DNA from: Oerskovia merdavium
Lineage (GTDB): Bacteria > Actinomycetota > Actinomycetes > Actinomycetales > Cellulomonadaceae
Assembly: GCF_014836755.1 (NCBI RefSeq)
Contig: NZ_JACSQF010000009.1
Coordinates: 105,291 to 169,290, forward strand
Length of the DNA stretch: 64,000 nucleotides
Reading direction: 5' to 3'
Shown: positions 35,894 through 45,124 of the stretch, piece by piece
Layout: the number at the start of each line of letters is the position of its first letter
How positions within the stretch are numbered: position 1 is the first letter of the stretch
Position numbers and translations under genes: made by a program
Notes under the pieces: model-generated
Database searches by the model: none
Told to the model about the DNA's origin: nothing
What the model saw: the letters and a program-made list of their open reading frames with translations, nothing else

Positions 35894-36205
35894 ATGCCGT
35901 TCATCCGCGCGATCCGCACCCTGCCACACGACACCGACACCGCCGTCGCGCCCCCGGGCACAGAAGCGGCCGAGCACGTGGTCGCCGTCCTCCACTCGGT
36001 CACGACCACAGGCCCGACGACCACGACCAGCGTCATCGGCGTCCACCGCCGGATCGTCTCCGGCGAGCGCTTCCGCACGTTCGACGAACGCAACCACCAC
36101 CAGGCCGACGTCGTCGCCCGGATCGGTCCGGACGGGCGACGCCTGCTCGCGACGACGATCGACGGCCGCACGACCCAGCACCTCAGGAACCTGCCGCGCT
36201 TCTGA
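35894..36205 (+). CDS. DUF3892-like protein, second of a tandem pair
   Basis: 103 residues, paralogue of the gene just before it, which ends five bases upstream. Shared segments are the THSVTTTG/ELGWSSTTTG region and QADVVARIGPDGRRLLATTIDGRTTQHLRNLPRF. The N-terminal half differs (RTLPHDTDTAVAPPG insertion). The ATG has no obvious ribosome site, so expression probably depends on coupling to the first copy. Confidence 0.7.
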   Translation: MPFIRAIRTLPHDTDTAVAPPGTEAAEHVVAVLHSVTTTGPTTTTSVIGVHRRIVSGERFRTFDERNHHQADVVARIGPDGRRLLATTIDGRTTQHLRNLPRF

Positions 36206-36275
36206 CGCGCTGCACCCGGCCGAGCCCACCCTCTCGACGGCACCTCCGCCGTCGGGCCCTCACGAAGGACATCCC

Positions 36276-36941
36276 ATGAAGAACATCGACACCGCCCCCC
36301 TGTCCGTCGACCCGGCCACCGGGTCCCACGCGACCGTCACCGGTCGGTCGCGCCGGCGCCTCACGATCGCGGTGGTCGCCCTCGGGCTCGCCGTCGGCCT
36401 GACGGGCTGCGGGCTGAGCTCGGACAACCTCACCGCTACGGACGGGAATGCCGCGGACCAGCCCGCCGCCGAAGCGCCCGCTCCCGAGCCGGTCCCGGAG
36501 GCGACCCCCGAAGCACCCCCTGCCCCCGCGGGCGGGACGCGCGCCAACCCCTTCCCCGTCGGGACGACCGTCAGCAACGAGGACTGGTCCCTCGTCCTCG
36601 GCACCCCGCGCGAGGCCTGGGGGGAGATCAGCGCCGAGAACCAGTTCAACTCGCCGCCCGAGGCCGGGCTCGAGTTCTGGATCGTCCCCGTGACGGCGAC
36701 CTACCAGGGTGCGACCTCGGGCACTCCGTGGCTCGACATCACAGTGAAGTTCGTCGGCGACGACTCGGTCACCTACGAGGACTACTGCGGCGTCATCCCG
36801 GGTGACCTCGACGAGGTCGGGGAGCTCTACGCGGGTGGTGTCGCCGAGGGCAATGTCTGCGTCGCGGTGCCCGCCGGGGCCCCGGGGCTCTGGACCGCGA
36901 CCACCGGGTGGGGCGAGCCGAGCTTCTTCACGGCACGCTGA
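36276..36941 (+). CDS. Lipoprotein with DUF4352-like domain
   Basis: 221 residues. Residues 28-46 form a lipoprotein signal (RRRLTIAVVALGLAVGLTGCG, lipobox LTGC) after a polar N-tail of about 27 residues. An Ala/Pro/Glu-rich spacer of 40 residues follows, then a beta-rich domain with DWSLVLGTPREAW, EFWIVPVTATYQG, YEDYCGVIPGDLDEVG and GNVCVAVPAGAPGLWTA. This domain is the paralogue of the one in 2205-3218. A GGACATCCC region precedes the ATG; ACGAAGGAC gives a modest ribosome site. The palindromic repeat copy 3 follows 36 bases after the stop. Confidence 0.75.
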   Translation: MKNIDTAPLSVDPATGSHATVTGRSRRRLTIAVVALGLAVGLTGCGLSSDNLTATDGNAADQPAAEAPAPEPVPEATPEAPPAPAGGTRANPFPVGTTVSNEDWSLVLGTPREAWGEISAENQFNSPPEAGLEFWIVPVTATYQGATSGTPWLDITVKFVGDDSVTYEDYCGVIPGDLDEVGELYAGGVAEGNVCVAVPAGAPGLWTATTGWGEPSFFTAR

Positions 36942-36977
36942 CCGCGAGGCTCGACGGGACCCGACGGGGCTCGTCCC

Positions 36978-37036
36978 GCCGAGCACGAGGTTGCGGTCGC
37001 TCTGGGCGCCAGGGCGACCGCAACCTCGTGCTCGGC
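36978..37036. repeat. Palindromic intergenic repeat, copy 3
   Basis: Perfect 23-base arms at 36978-37000 and 37014-37036 around a 13-base centre that itself pairs (CTGG...CCAG). The arm starts GCCGAGCACGAGGTTGCGG, as in copy 2. It closes the defence region on its right-hand side and could act as a terminator for the lipoprotein gene. Confidence 0.85.
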
Positions 37037-37110
37037 AACCCACCGGGCCGCGCCCAGCAACCGACCCGCACCGGTGGCCCCCGCAGGGCCGCGGTGCCAC
37101 GATCGGTCTC

Positions 37111-37938
37111 ATGGTCGTGAACGCCGAGGGATGGACCGAGGGAACCGTCGACGTCGCGGGGCACCCGGTGTTCTACCGGCGCAGCGCCGACGTCCCGGAC
37201 GCCCTGCCGATCGTCCACGTGCACGGCTTCGCGATCTCGGGCACCTACCTCATGCCGACCGCCCGCCGGCTGGCCGCGCGGGCCACGAACCTCGTCCCGG
37301 ACCTGCCGGGGTACGGCCGGAGCGAACGGTGGGACTACACGCTCGGGATCCCCGCTCTGGCGAACGCGCTGATCCGGATCCTCGACTCCCTCGAGCTCGA
37401 GAAGGTGGTCCTGGTCGGCAACTCGATGGGCTGCCCCATCAGCCTCGAGGTCGCGCACAGCGCGCCCGACCGGGTCGACCGCATCGTGCTCGTGTCTCCG
37501 GCGGGGGGCGTGCACAACCAGGGTCTTGCGCGGGCCATCCGACAGCTCGCGGCGGACGGTCCGCGCGAGAGCCGCAAGATGGCGCGCGTGGCGGTCCCGG
37601 ACTACGTGAGGTTCGGGCCGATCAACACGTTCCACCTGTTCAGCGAGCTGACCCGCTTCCCGTCCTTGGAGCGCATCGTCGCGTCGGCGGTCCCGACGCT
37701 CGCCGTCATCGGGAGCAGGGACCCGCTCATGCCGCCCCCGACGCGGGTGCGGGAGGTGAGCCGCATGGCAGGGGACCACATCACGATCGCGCTGATCGAG
37801 GGCGCGGCGCACGCGATCAACTTCAGCCACCCCGGTGAGCTCGCGCACGTGATCGGGTCCTGGCTCGACGGCGTGAAGATCGTCGACGACCCCGACTCCC
37901 CCGGCCTGACCCGCGTCCTGCAGCTCCCGCGCGACTGA
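37111..37938 (+). CDS. Alpha/beta hydrolase
   Basis: 275-residue alpha/beta-fold hydrolase. The oxyanion strand VHVHGFAISG (about residues 33-42) is followed by LVPDLPGYGRSE and the nucleophile elbow LVGNSMGCPIS near 109 (Ser as nucleophile). The acid is in AVIGSRDPLMPP and the catalytic His in GAAHAINFSHPGELA near 235. Substrate unknown; the family includes esterases, haloperoxidases and C-C hydrolases. The gene stands alone; a convergent hydrolase follows. Confidence 0.82.
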   Translation: MVVNAEGWTEGTVDVAGHPVFYRRSADVPDALPIVHVHGFAISGTYLMPTARRLAARATNLVPDLPGYGRSERWDYTLGIPALANALIRILDSLELEKVVLVGNSMGCPISLEVAHSAPDRVDRIVLVSPAGGVHNQGLARAIRQLAADGPRESRKMARVAVPDYVRFGPINTFHLFSELTRFPSLERIVASAVPTLAVIGSRDPLMPPPTRVREVSRMAGDHITIALIEGAAHAINFSHPGELAHVIGSWLDGVKIVDDPDSPGLTRVLQLPRD

Positions 37939-38070
37939 CCGCCCGCGGGCGGGGCCGCGCGGCCCGACGACGGCACGCGCCGCCCGCAGGTCGCGGCACG
38001 TCCGCGTCGGGTCACCCGGCGCGACGCCCACGACGCCCACGACAGGGCCGCCCCTGCCACCCCCGGAGCC

Positions 38071-38787
38071 CTACGCCCCGACGATCCGCTCGAGCAGGAG
38101 CGCGTGCAGCCGGGGGTCGGCGAGCGGCCGGAAGTGGCCCGGGGTGTCGAGCACGACGTCCTGCGCCCCCTCGAGGAAGCTGCCCGCGGGGATGTGCGGG
38201 TCCCACCGGCTGTGCACCGAGGTGATGCGCTCGTTCACGTCCCGCTCGGCGGACAGCGCCACGATCGTCGCGTCGTTCGGGATGAATGCGCGCACCGCGG
38301 GCGCGACGAACCAGCGCGCGTAGGCCGACCCGGCGAAGGGCGTGTTGATCGCGATCATCGACGCGATCCGGTCCTCGGGGTCGTCGCGCACCATGGCGAG
38401 CTTGCCGATGAGCCCGCCCTTGCTGTGCGCGACGACGACCACGTCGCGCAGGTCGTGCTCGCGGACGTAGCGACCGAGGACGGCTGCCCCGGCGGCGACG
38501 GGCCGACGGTTGTCGCCGAGCTCCGGGAGCACGTGGACGGCCACGCCGTGCTCGTGCAGCAGGGTGGCGAGCGGCAGGAGGAAGTGCCACGACTCGTACA
38601 CGCCCGGGACGAGCACGACGGGCGGCCCGACCGGGTGGGCCGGGGTGCGCAGGTCGTCGGGGTCCACCCGGGACGTGATGCCCGCGGCCTGCCAGCGGAG
38701 CACGCTCGCGTAGTCGCGCACGCGCCACCACGTGCGTCGCAGGCTCAGGCCCGGACGCACCCCCTGGCCGCCGCTCCCGCCCGGCAT
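38071..38787 (-). CDS. Esterase/lipase-like alpha/beta hydrolase
   Basis: 238 residues. VVLVPGVYESWHFLLPLA gives the oxyanion region, VVVVAHSKGGLIGKLAM near 107 the nucleophile elbow with Ser in HSKGG, and the late segment HSRWDPHIPAGS / LDTPGHFRPL supplies Asp and His. The layout resembles PGAP1/lipase class-type enzymes that act on lipids. It points towards the 37111 gene; the 132 bases between carry a CCGCCCGCGGGCGG palindrome that is too short to call a terminator. Confidence 0.78.
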   Translation of the reverse strand: MPGGSGGQGVRPGLSLRRTWWRVRDYASVLRWQAAGITSRVDPDDLRTPAHPVGPPVVLVPGVYESWHFLLPLATLLHEHGVAVHVLPELGDNRRPVAAGAAVLGRYVREHDLRDVVVVAHSKGGLIGKLAMVRDDPEDRIASMIAINTPFAGSAYARWFVAPAVRAFIPNDATIVALSAERDVNERITSVHSRWDPHIPAGSFLEGAQDVVLDTPGHFRPLADPRLHALLLERIVGA

Positions 38788-38852
38788 GGCTCTCCCGTCG
38801 TCGTCACGTCAGGTCGCCGTCGACGTCAGCGGCCCCACCCGATCGTGACCCC

Positions 38853-39242
38853 TCAGGCCCCGAAGCGCGCGTTCGTCGGCACGATCTGCTTGCCGAGCGG
38901 CAGCAGGGAGACGGGGATCATCTTGAGGTTGGCGATGCCCATCGGGATGCCGATGATCGAGACGAACAGCGGGATCGAGGTAATCACGTGCCCGATCGCG
39001 AGCCAGATCCCGGCGAAGATCACCCAGATCACGTTGCCGATCGTGGAGAACGCGCCGGCCGTCGGCTTGTCAACCACCGTCCGCCCGAACGGCCACAGCG
39101 CGTAGCCGGCGATGCGGAAGCTCGCGATCCCGAACGGGATGGTGATGATGAGGACGCAGCAGATGATGCCGGCCAGGACGTAGCCGAGCGCGAGCCAGAG
39201 GCCCGCGAAGATCAGCCAGATGACGTTGAGGATCGCGTTCAT
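38853..39242 (-). CDS. YccF/DUF307 inner membrane protein
   Basis: 129 residues with two tandem YccF repeats: NVIWLIFAGLWLALGYVLAGI...IPFGIASFRIAGYALWPFG and NVIWVIFAGIWLAIGHVITSI...IPMGIANLKMIPVSLLPLG. Each repeat has a hydrophobic helix pair and a Pro-Phe-Gly or Pro-Leu-Gly ending. Function of the family is unknown. It stands alone. Confidence 0.9.
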   Translation of the reverse strand: MNAILNVIWLIFAGLWLALGYVLAGIICCVLIITIPFGIASFRIAGYALWPFGRTVVDKPTAGAFSTIGNVIWVIFAGIWLAIGHVITSIPLFVSIIGIPMGIANLKMIPVSLLPLGKQIVPTNARFGA

Positions 39243-39419
39243 GCCCCGATTCTCCCCCAGCCCGGCCACGTGGTCGGGCCGGCCGCGCCACACGACGGGC
39301 GCAGCCCCGCGACGGCCCGGCCCACGGCACGCCGCGACCGGTCCGCCCGGGGCGCGCGACGCCGTCGGGCAGGGCTCTCCCCGGCCCGGCGCGCGCCCGC
39401 CGAAAACTAGACTGCTCGC

Positions 39420-40190
39420 GTGTCCTCCCACCGCTCCGCCCCCGGCGACTCCCCTCTCGGCACGACCCCGACCATCGCCGACCGCTACGCCGCGGTGCGC
39501 GCGCGCATCGACGCAGCAGCCCTCGCCGCGGGCCGTGCCCCGGACGAGGTGCAGCTCCTTGTCGCGACCAAGACGCAGGACGCCGCGGCGGTCCGCGCGG
39601 TCGTGGCCGCGGGCGCGACGCTGATCGGCGAGAACCGCGTCCAGGAGCTCGTCGCCAAGGCCCCCGACCTCGCCGACCTGGTCGCGGACGGCACGGTGCG
39701 GGTCCACATGATCGGGCACCTGCAGCGCAACAAGGTCAACCAGGTCCTGGCCACGGCCACGGGCGTCGAGTCGGTCGACTCGCTCGCGCTCGCCGAGGCC
39801 CTCGCGAGCCGTTGCGCGCGCGAGGGCCGCACGCTCGACGTGATGGTCCAGGTCAACGTGTCGGGCGAGGAGTCCAAGGCGGGCGTGGGGCCCGACGGCG
39901 CCGCGCACCTCTCCCGTCAGGTCGCCGCCCTGGAGGGTCTTCGCCTCACGGGGTTCATGACGATCGGGGCGAACTCCCCCGACACCGCGCTGGTGCGCGC
40001 CGGGTTCTCCCGGCTGCGCGACATCCGTGACGAGGTGCTCGCGAGCGGCGCCCAGGGGACGGGAGGGGCGCGCGAGCTCTCGATGGGCATGAGCGGAGAC
40101 CTCGAGGCGGCGATCGCCGAGGGCGCGACGATCGTGCGCGTGGGGACCGCGGTGTTCGGGGCCCGTGCCGTCGCTGCGCCCGCCGGCTGA
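39420..40190 (+). CDS. YggS-type PLP homeostasis protein
   Basis: 256-residue PLP-binding protein of the YggS/PLPBP family, thought to buffer pyridoxal phosphate and affect amino-acid metabolism. The TIM-barrel shows LLVATKTQ near residue 41 with the PLP-binding Lys, LIGENRVQELVAKA, VHMIGHLQRNKV, MVQVNVSGEESKAGV, FMTIGAN and the phosphate loop LSMGMSGDLEAAIAEGATIVRVGTAVFG. All key positions are intact. The GTG start at 39420 follows a 177-base gap without clear signals. In many actinobacteria it lies near cell-division genes; not here. Confidence 0.92.
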   Translation: MSSHRSAPGDSPLGTTPTIADRYAAVRARIDAAALAAGRAPDEVQLLVATKTQDAAAVRAVVAAGATLIGENRVQELVAKAPDLADLVADGTVRVHMIGHLQRNKVNQVLATATGVESVDSLALAEALASRCAREGRTLDVMVQVNVSGEESKAGVGPDGAAHLSRQVAALEGLRLTGFMTIGANSPDTALVRAGFSRLRDIRDEVLASGAQGTGGARELSMGMSGDLEAAIAEGATIVRVGTAVFGARAVAAPAG

Positions 40191-40207
40191 CCGGCAAGGG
40201 ACGTGAC

Positions 40208-40240
40208 GCGGGACCGTCCGCATGCCGTGGACGGTCCCGC
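40208..40240. terminator. Bidirectional terminator hairpin
   Basis: GCGGGACCGTCC (40208-40219) and its exact complement (40229-40240) with a 9-base loop separate the convergent YggS and lipoprotein genes. Confidence 0.7.
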
Positions 40241-40267
40241 GCCTCGTGCCGGGCGACCTTCGCGCGG

Positions 40268-41119
40268 CTAGGACGTCGCGAACTGCTGCAGGTGCGCCAG
40301 GACGACCGCCTCGACGGCGCTGCGCGTCCCCAGGACGGCACGGTCGACCCGCGGCATCTGCTCGGCGTGATAGTTGGGCGCGTCGGCCGACCAGTGCACG
40401 ATCGCGTTGCCGACCAGCACGTAGCCGTTGTATCCCTCGGTCACCCAGTACGCGTCGGCGGAGAGACGCGTGTCCTGAGCGAGCGAGGGGAAGGTCCCGG
40501 TGGTGTCCGCAGTGCCCGAGACCTCGACGCTGATCGGGTCACCGGCCTCGACGTAGTCGATCGTCACGGAGGGGCACGACGACGCCCGGTCCTGGACGAT
40601 CGCGTAGGCGGCGTCGGCCGCGGCCGCGTCGGCGAAGAGGTGGACCTCCTGCTGGAGCCGCCCACCGGGGCTGAGGGTGTCCTGCAAGGCGTAGCCACTG
40701 GTGCCGAGTCCCGAGAGGATCGCCGCGATGTCGCAGTTCGCCGGGGACTGGGTGTTCGCCGGGGGGACCCGGGGCTCGTCACGAAGGGTCGTCATGACGT
40801 TCCCCTGGATCGCCGGGATGCCGGTGACGACCCCCGCTTCCGGCAGGAGCAGGGACCGGATCGCGGACGGGTCGACGTGCGGCGGCGCCGGGGTGACGAC
40901 GGACGCGGCCAGCTCGGCCGTCACCTGCGCGGCCTCGGCCCCTTCGGCCGGCGCGGCGATCGTCCCCACCGCCTCACCGGGCCCTTCGCTGTCGGCGGGC
41001 GCCTCGGTCGCGCACGCCACGAGCGTGGCGCCGAGGACGAGCACGAGGCCCGCCCGCTTCGTGGCCCGGCCGGCGCCGATGCGCCCGGCCCCTACCGATG
41101 ATCGCCCGCGTGCTTCCAT
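40268..41119 (-). CDS. Lipoprotein with sensor-like external domain
   Basis: 283 residues from ATG 41119, which follows a GGGGGAG box. The N-terminus has Arg-rich residues, then AGLVLVLGATLVACATEA with lipobox LVAC. The mature part starts with an acidic spacer and continues with a domain containing NCDIAAILSGLGTSGYALQD, HLFADAAAADAAYAIVQDRASSCPSV and AYWVTEGYNGYVLVGNAIVHW. This resembles the PknH-type extracellular sensor fold, with a likely disulfide between the two Cys; the match is by eye and moderate. The 185-base gap before murQ shows an isolated GGATAACGAT but no clear promoter. Confidence 0.72.
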   Translation of the reverse strand: MEARGRSSVGAGRIGAGRATKRAGLVLVLGATLVACATEAPADSEGPGEAVGTIAAPAEGAEAAQVTAELAASVVTPAPPHVDPSAIRSLLLPEAGVVTGIPAIQGNVMTTLRDEPRVPPANTQSPANCDIAAILSGLGTSGYALQDTLSPGGRLQQEVHLFADAAAADAAYAIVQDRASSCPSVTIDYVEAGDPISVEVSGTADTTGTFPSLAQDTRLSADAYWVTEGYNGYVLVGNAIVHWSADAPNYHAEQMPRVDRAVLGTRSAVEAVVLAHLQQFATS

Positions 41120-41304
41120 GACTCCCCCTGCTCGTGGATGTCGCCGCTGATGGTGCGGCGCCGTGTCCCCCCATCCTCGACCGTGGGACACGTGTACCGC
41201 ATGCCAGCCGGATAACGATCTGACCCCCATTTCGTCGCGATCCGACCTCTCGGCCCACCGCGCCCCGGGCCTGGGTCCCTCGGTGTGGAAGGCGCCCGAG
41301 CCCT

Positions 41305-42279
41305 TCAGGCCCCCAGCAGCTCGAGCGCGCGGCGCACGCCGGGCGCTCCGGCTCCCCGCAGGGCCTCGCGGGCCTCGTCGACGCCGACGCCCGCGAGCAG
41401 CATGACGAGCGCGACGTGGATCTCGCCGCCGGCCCGGTGCAGGGTCTGCTCGCACTCGTCCGTCTCGAGCCCCGTGGCCTGGACGAGCATGCGCACGATC
41501 CGGGCCCGGAGCTTCTGGTTGGTCGGGCGCACGTCGATCATGAGGTTCGAGTACGTCTTGCCGAGCCGGATCATGGTCGCGGTCGAGAACGTGTTGAGCA
41601 CGAGCTTCTGCGCCGTGGCGGCCTTCATGCGGGTCGAGCCCGTGACGACCTCAGGACCCGTGTCGAGCAGGATCGCGACGTCGACCCGTGACGCGAGGCG
41701 CGCCTGCGGGTTGGCGCTCACGAGCACGGTCGCGGCGCCGCGCTCGCGCGCGACGTCGAACGCGCCTCCCACGTAGGGCGTGCGGCCGCTCGCCGCGAGG
41801 CCCACGACCAGGTCGCCGGAGCGCACCTCGTCGGCGTCGGCGCGGCCGAGCTCGACGTCGTCCTCGGCCCCCTCGACCGCGAGCATCATGGCGCCCGCGC
41901 CCCCGGCGAGGTGCGCCTCGAACCACTCCTCGCCCACGCCGTACGTGGGCAGCAGCTCGACCGCGTCGAGCACGCCGAGGCGGCCCGACGTGCCCGACCC
42001 GAAGTAGTGGACCTTGCCGCCGCCGCGCAGCGCGGCCACCGCGAGGTCGACGGCCGCGGTGATGCGGTCGGCCTCGGCACGCACGGCGTCCGCGACGCCC
42101 GCGTCCTCGTCGGTGATGCGTCGCACGACCTCGGCCGTGGGCAGCAGGTCGATGTCCGTGGTGCGCGGGTTGCGCTCCTCGGTCGGCGACGCGAGCCGGA
42201 GCACCTCCTGCCAGTCCTCGGCGGCGGAGGCGTGCCCGGCCGAGAGGTCCCCCTGGGTGGCGGGGCGGGTGTCGGTCAT
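41305..42279 (-). CDS. murQ: N-acetylmuramic acid 6-phosphate etherase
   Basis: 324-residue cytosolic lyase that splits MurNAc-6-phosphate into GlcNAc-6-phosphate and D-lactate, the key step of muropeptide recycling. Seen: TEERNPRTTDIDLLPTAEVV at the N-terminus, the SIS-type sugar-phosphate site YFGSGTSGRLGVLDAVELLPTYG near residue 95, DLVVGLAASGRTPYVGGA, DTGPEVVTGSTRMKAATAQKLVLN and TYSNLMIDVRPTNQKL. These are the conserved MurQ blocks with the catalytic Glu region intact. It is the last gene of a six-gene operon running from 48384, overlapping anmK by four bases. Confidence 0.95.
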   Translation of the reverse strand: MTDTRPATQGDLSAGHASAAEDWQEVLRLASPTEERNPRTTDIDLLPTAEVVRRITDEDAGVADAVRAEADRITAAVDLAVAALRGGGKVHYFGSGTSGRLGVLDAVELLPTYGVGEEWFEAHLAGGAGAMMLAVEGAEDDVELGRADADEVRSGDLVVGLAASGRTPYVGGAFDVARERGAATVLVSANPQARLASRVDVAILLDTGPEVVTGSTRMKAATAQKLVLNTFSTATMIRLGKTYSNLMIDVRPTNQKLRARIVRMLVQATGLETDECEQTLHRAGGEIHVALVMLLAGVGVDEAREALRGAGAPGVRRALELLGA

Positions 42280-43562
42280 CGGTGCGTTCCCTTCGGCATC
42301 GGGGCGAGCCCGAACGGGGTGTTGGCCAGCACGAGCCGGCGGATGGGCCCGGTGAACGCGGGCCAGATCAACGGGGTGGGCGGGGTGAGCGAGCCGAGCA
42401 CGGTCGCGCGGCGCGCCCCGGTCGAGCGTCGACGCTGCTCGCCCTTGGCGGTCCCGGCGACCCCGTGGGCCGACAGGAAGCCGAGGAGCGCGAACAGGTA
42501 CGCCTCCTTGGCGTCGATCGGCATGCCGAGCTGGTCGGCCGTGAGGAGCTCGCACCCCTCGGGCAGGTAGGCGCGCAGCCGCGCGAGCAGGGTCGGGTTG
42601 TGCGCTCCGCCGCCCGAGACGACGACGCGACGCACCTCGCGCTGGGGGTCACCGTCACGGTGGGCGCCCTGAGCGACCGAGAGCAGGCCCTCCGCGATGG
42701 TCACGGCGGTGAGCTCGGTGAGCGTCGCGACGAGGTCGGCGCCCGTGAGGTCGGGGCGGACCGCAGCGAGCTTGCGCGGCACGTAGGTCGCGTCGAACAG
42801 CTCGCGACCGGTCGACTTGGGTGCCTTGGCCGCGAAGTACGGGTCGTCGAGCAGCGCGCGCAGCGCGGCCTGGTCCACGGTCCCGGTCGCGCCCAGGGCG
42901 CCGTCCCGGTCGTACGGCTCGCCCGTGAGCTGGCGCATCGTGAGGTCGATGAGGCAGTTGCCGGGCCCGGTGTCCCACCCGGTCACGGGTGCCTCGACCT
43001 CGCCGACGAGCGTGACGTTCGCGATCCCGCCGATGTTGAGCGCTGCGCTGAGCCCGGCCGGCGCGCCGTCCGGGGACTGCGGGTCGCGCCCGAGCCACAG
43101 CGCGTCGAGCACGCTCACGAGCGGTGCGCCCTGGCCGCCCGCGGCGATGTCCGCGACCCGGAAGCCGCTGATGACGGGGCGGCGGGTGCGTTCGGCGATC
43201 CACGCGGCGTTGCCGAGCTGGAGGCTGCCGTGCGCGCGAGCGCCCACGACCCAGTGGTAGAGCGTCTGGCCGTGCGACGCGACGAGGTCGACGTCGCCGC
43301 CCGCCACGTCGTCGATGGCCTGGCGTCCGGCGCGGCCGAACTCCTGCCCGATGAGCGTGTCGAGCTGCGTGACCTCGCCCATGTCGACGGGAGCCGGCGG
43401 CAGCGCCTTGAGGATGCGTTCGCGCAGCGCGGCGGGCCACTCGTACTCGGTGTGCCCCAGGGGGCGCATGCGCAGGACCCCGTCGGGGCCCAGGTGGAAG
43501 TCGGCGGCGGCCGCGTCGATCGCGTCGACCGACGTGCCGGAGGACAGGCCGAGGACGATCAT
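42276..43562 (-). CDS. anmK: Anhydro-N-acetylmuramic acid kinase
   Basis: 428-residue kinase that phosphorylates 1,6-anhydroMurNAc with ring opening to MurNAc-6-P, the MurQ substrate. Seen: VLGLSSGTSVDAIDAA at the N-terminus (phosphate motif), LVASHGQTLYHW near 105, PGNCLIDLTM near 200 and VVSGGGAHNPTLLARLRAYLP near 325, as in AnmK. The C-terminal 60 residues after AYLFALLGFLSAHG diverge. ATGA overlaps join it to both neighbours: nagZ before and murQ after. Confidence 0.93.
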   Translation of the reverse strand: MIVLGLSSGTSVDAIDAAAADFHLGPDGVLRMRPLGHTEYEWPAALRERILKALPPAPVDMGEVTQLDTLIGQEFGRAGRQAIDDVAGGDVDLVASHGQTLYHWVVGARAHGSLQLGNAAWIAERTRRPVISGFRVADIAAGGQGAPLVSVLDALWLGRDPQSPDGAPAGLSAALNIGGIANVTLVGEVEAPVTGWDTGPGNCLIDLTMRQLTGEPYDRDGALGATGTVDQAALRALLDDPYFAAKAPKSTGRELFDATYVPRKLAAVRPDLTGADLVATLTELTAVTIAEGLLSVAQGAHRDGDPQREVRRVVVSGGGAHNPTLLARLRAYLPEGCELLTADQLGMPIDAKEAYLFALLGFLSAHGVAGTAKGEQRRRSTGARRATVLGSLTPPTPLIWPAFTGPIRRLVLANTPFGLAPMPKGTHR

Positions 43563-45124
43563 CGGGTCACCTCCGCGGTGGTGGCGGTCAGCTGCCCGAC
43601 GGCGGCGCGCGCGTTGGCACGCCCGGTGCCGCACGCGACGACCACGGTGGTCTCGTCCCCGAACCAGGCGGGCACGGCGTCCGGGAACCCGGTGTGCACC
43701 ACGACGAGCCCGGGGCGCGCGGCGCGCAGGGCGTCGAGCATGCCGGCCTCGCGGCCGCCCGGGACGGGTTCGCGCGTGATGACGACCAGGGGGCGGACGG
43801 GGTCGCCGTCGGGCCGGGCCGTCGAGACCGCGGCGAGCGTCGCCTCCCACCCGGCCGGGTCGGAGAAGACGTGGACCTCGGTGCCGGGGAACGTCGCACG
43901 GAGCGCGCTCTGGACGTGCTGGGCGGTGCGCCCCGCGGCGTGGTCGAACCGCTGGCGCAGGTCGATCACGTCGGGCGCGGGCCCGGAGGGGTCGAGGCGT
44001 GCGAGAGGTCCGTGCGTCCGCACGGCCCGCTCGGCGGCCTCCTGCCCGACGGCGGCGAGCGCCTCGAGCGCAGCGGTCGCCTCGGTCGGGCCGCACGTCG
44101 CGCCCGCGGAGGCCTGGAGCTCGCGCACCCGGCGCACGGTGCGCGCCGTGCGGGCCGCGGACCCGAGCAGGCGCTCGATCGTGACCCGGCCCTGCTCGAC
44201 GGCCGCGAGGAGCGCGCTCTGCGCCTGGCGGAACAGCTCCTCGTCGTCGCGCCCGACCGTGGTGCCGAGGCACAGCAGGTCGGCCCCGCCCTCGATCGCC
44301 TGGACGGCGACCTCGCCGATCCCGTCGGCGCCCTTGACCGCGCCCATGTCCAGGGCGTCGGTGATGATCGGCCCTTCGAAGCCCATCTCCCGTGCCACGA
44401 GCGCCGCAGCAGGCTCGAGCGAGACCGGCCGCGGGCCGATCGCCGGGACCAGCAGGTGCGCGGTCATGATCGAGTCGATCGCCACGTCGGGCTCGAAGGC
44501 CCGGACGAACGGCGGCAGGTCGCGCTCGCGGATCGTCTCGAGCGGGTCGTCGACCACGGGCAGCGACAGGTGGGAGTCCACGTCGGTCGCGCCGTGCCCC
44601 GGGAAGTGCTTGCCGCACGCCCCGACCCCGGCCCGGTGCAGGCCCTGCACGAACGCGGCCCCGTGCCGGGACACCAGGTCGGGCGTCGCGCCGAACGCGC
44701 GCACACCGACCACGGGGTTCTCGGTCCGGGAGTTGACGTCGAGCACGGGGGCGAGGTCGAGGTCCACGCCCGTCGCGGCGAGCAGGCGGCCGAGCGCGAG
44801 CCCGACCCGCTCGGTGAGGTCATCGTCGTCGATCGTCCCGAGCGCAGCCGCCCCCGGGATGCTCGACCCCGTGGCGGCCTCGAGGCGGCTGACGTCCCCG
44901 CCCTCCTCGTCGATCGCGATCAACAGGTCGGGCGAGACCTCGTGGAGGCTCGCCGAGAGCCTGGCGGTCGTGGCGACGTCGGGCGTGTTGTACGCGAAGT
45001 AGATGACGCCCGCGAGGCCCTCCTCGCAGGCCGAGAGCAGCCAGGCCGGGGCGTCCGTCCCCGTGAAACCGGGGAGCAGGACGCCGTTGACGGCGCGCAG
45101 CGCGTCGTGGTGCACGGTGGTCAT
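43559..45124 (-). CDS. nagZ: Beta-N-acetylglucosaminidase, GH3 (NagZ-like)
   Basis: 521-residue glycoside hydrolase of family 3 that removes GlcNAc from muropeptides. Landmarks: LLIAIDEEGGDVSRL near 75, GVGACGKHFPGHGATDVDSHLSLP near 173 with the catalytic His of NagZ enzymes, DSIMTAHLLVPAIG and IITDALDMGAVKG near 251 carrying the nucleophile Asp. The C-terminal 170 residues add a second GH3 domain (VVITREPVPGG, LVVVHTGFPDAVPAW). No signal peptide, so it acts in the cytosol on imported sugars. It overlaps the permease before it and anmK after it. Confidence 0.92.
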   Translation of the reverse strand: MTTVHHDALRAVNGVLLPGFTGTDAPAWLLSACEEGLAGVIYFAYNTPDVATTARLSASLHEVSPDLLIAIDEEGGDVSRLEAATGSSIPGAAALGTIDDDDLTERVGLALGRLLAATGVDLDLAPVLDVNSRTENPVVGVRAFGATPDLVSRHGAAFVQGLHRAGVGACGKHFPGHGATDVDSHLSLPVVDDPLETIRERDLPPFVRAFEPDVAIDSIMTAHLLVPAIGPRPVSLEPAAALVAREMGFEGPIITDALDMGAVKGADGIGEVAVQAIEGGADLLCLGTTVGRDDEELFRQAQSALLAAVEQGRVTIERLLGSAARTARTVRRVRELQASAGATCGPTEATAALEALAAVGQEAAERAVRTHGPLARLDPSGPAPDVIDLRQRFDHAAGRTAQHVQSALRATFPGTEVHVFSDPAGWEATLAAVSTARPDGDPVRPLVVITREPVPGGREAGMLDALRAARPGLVVVHTGFPDAVPAWFGDETTVVVACGTGRANARAAVGQLTATTAEVTR

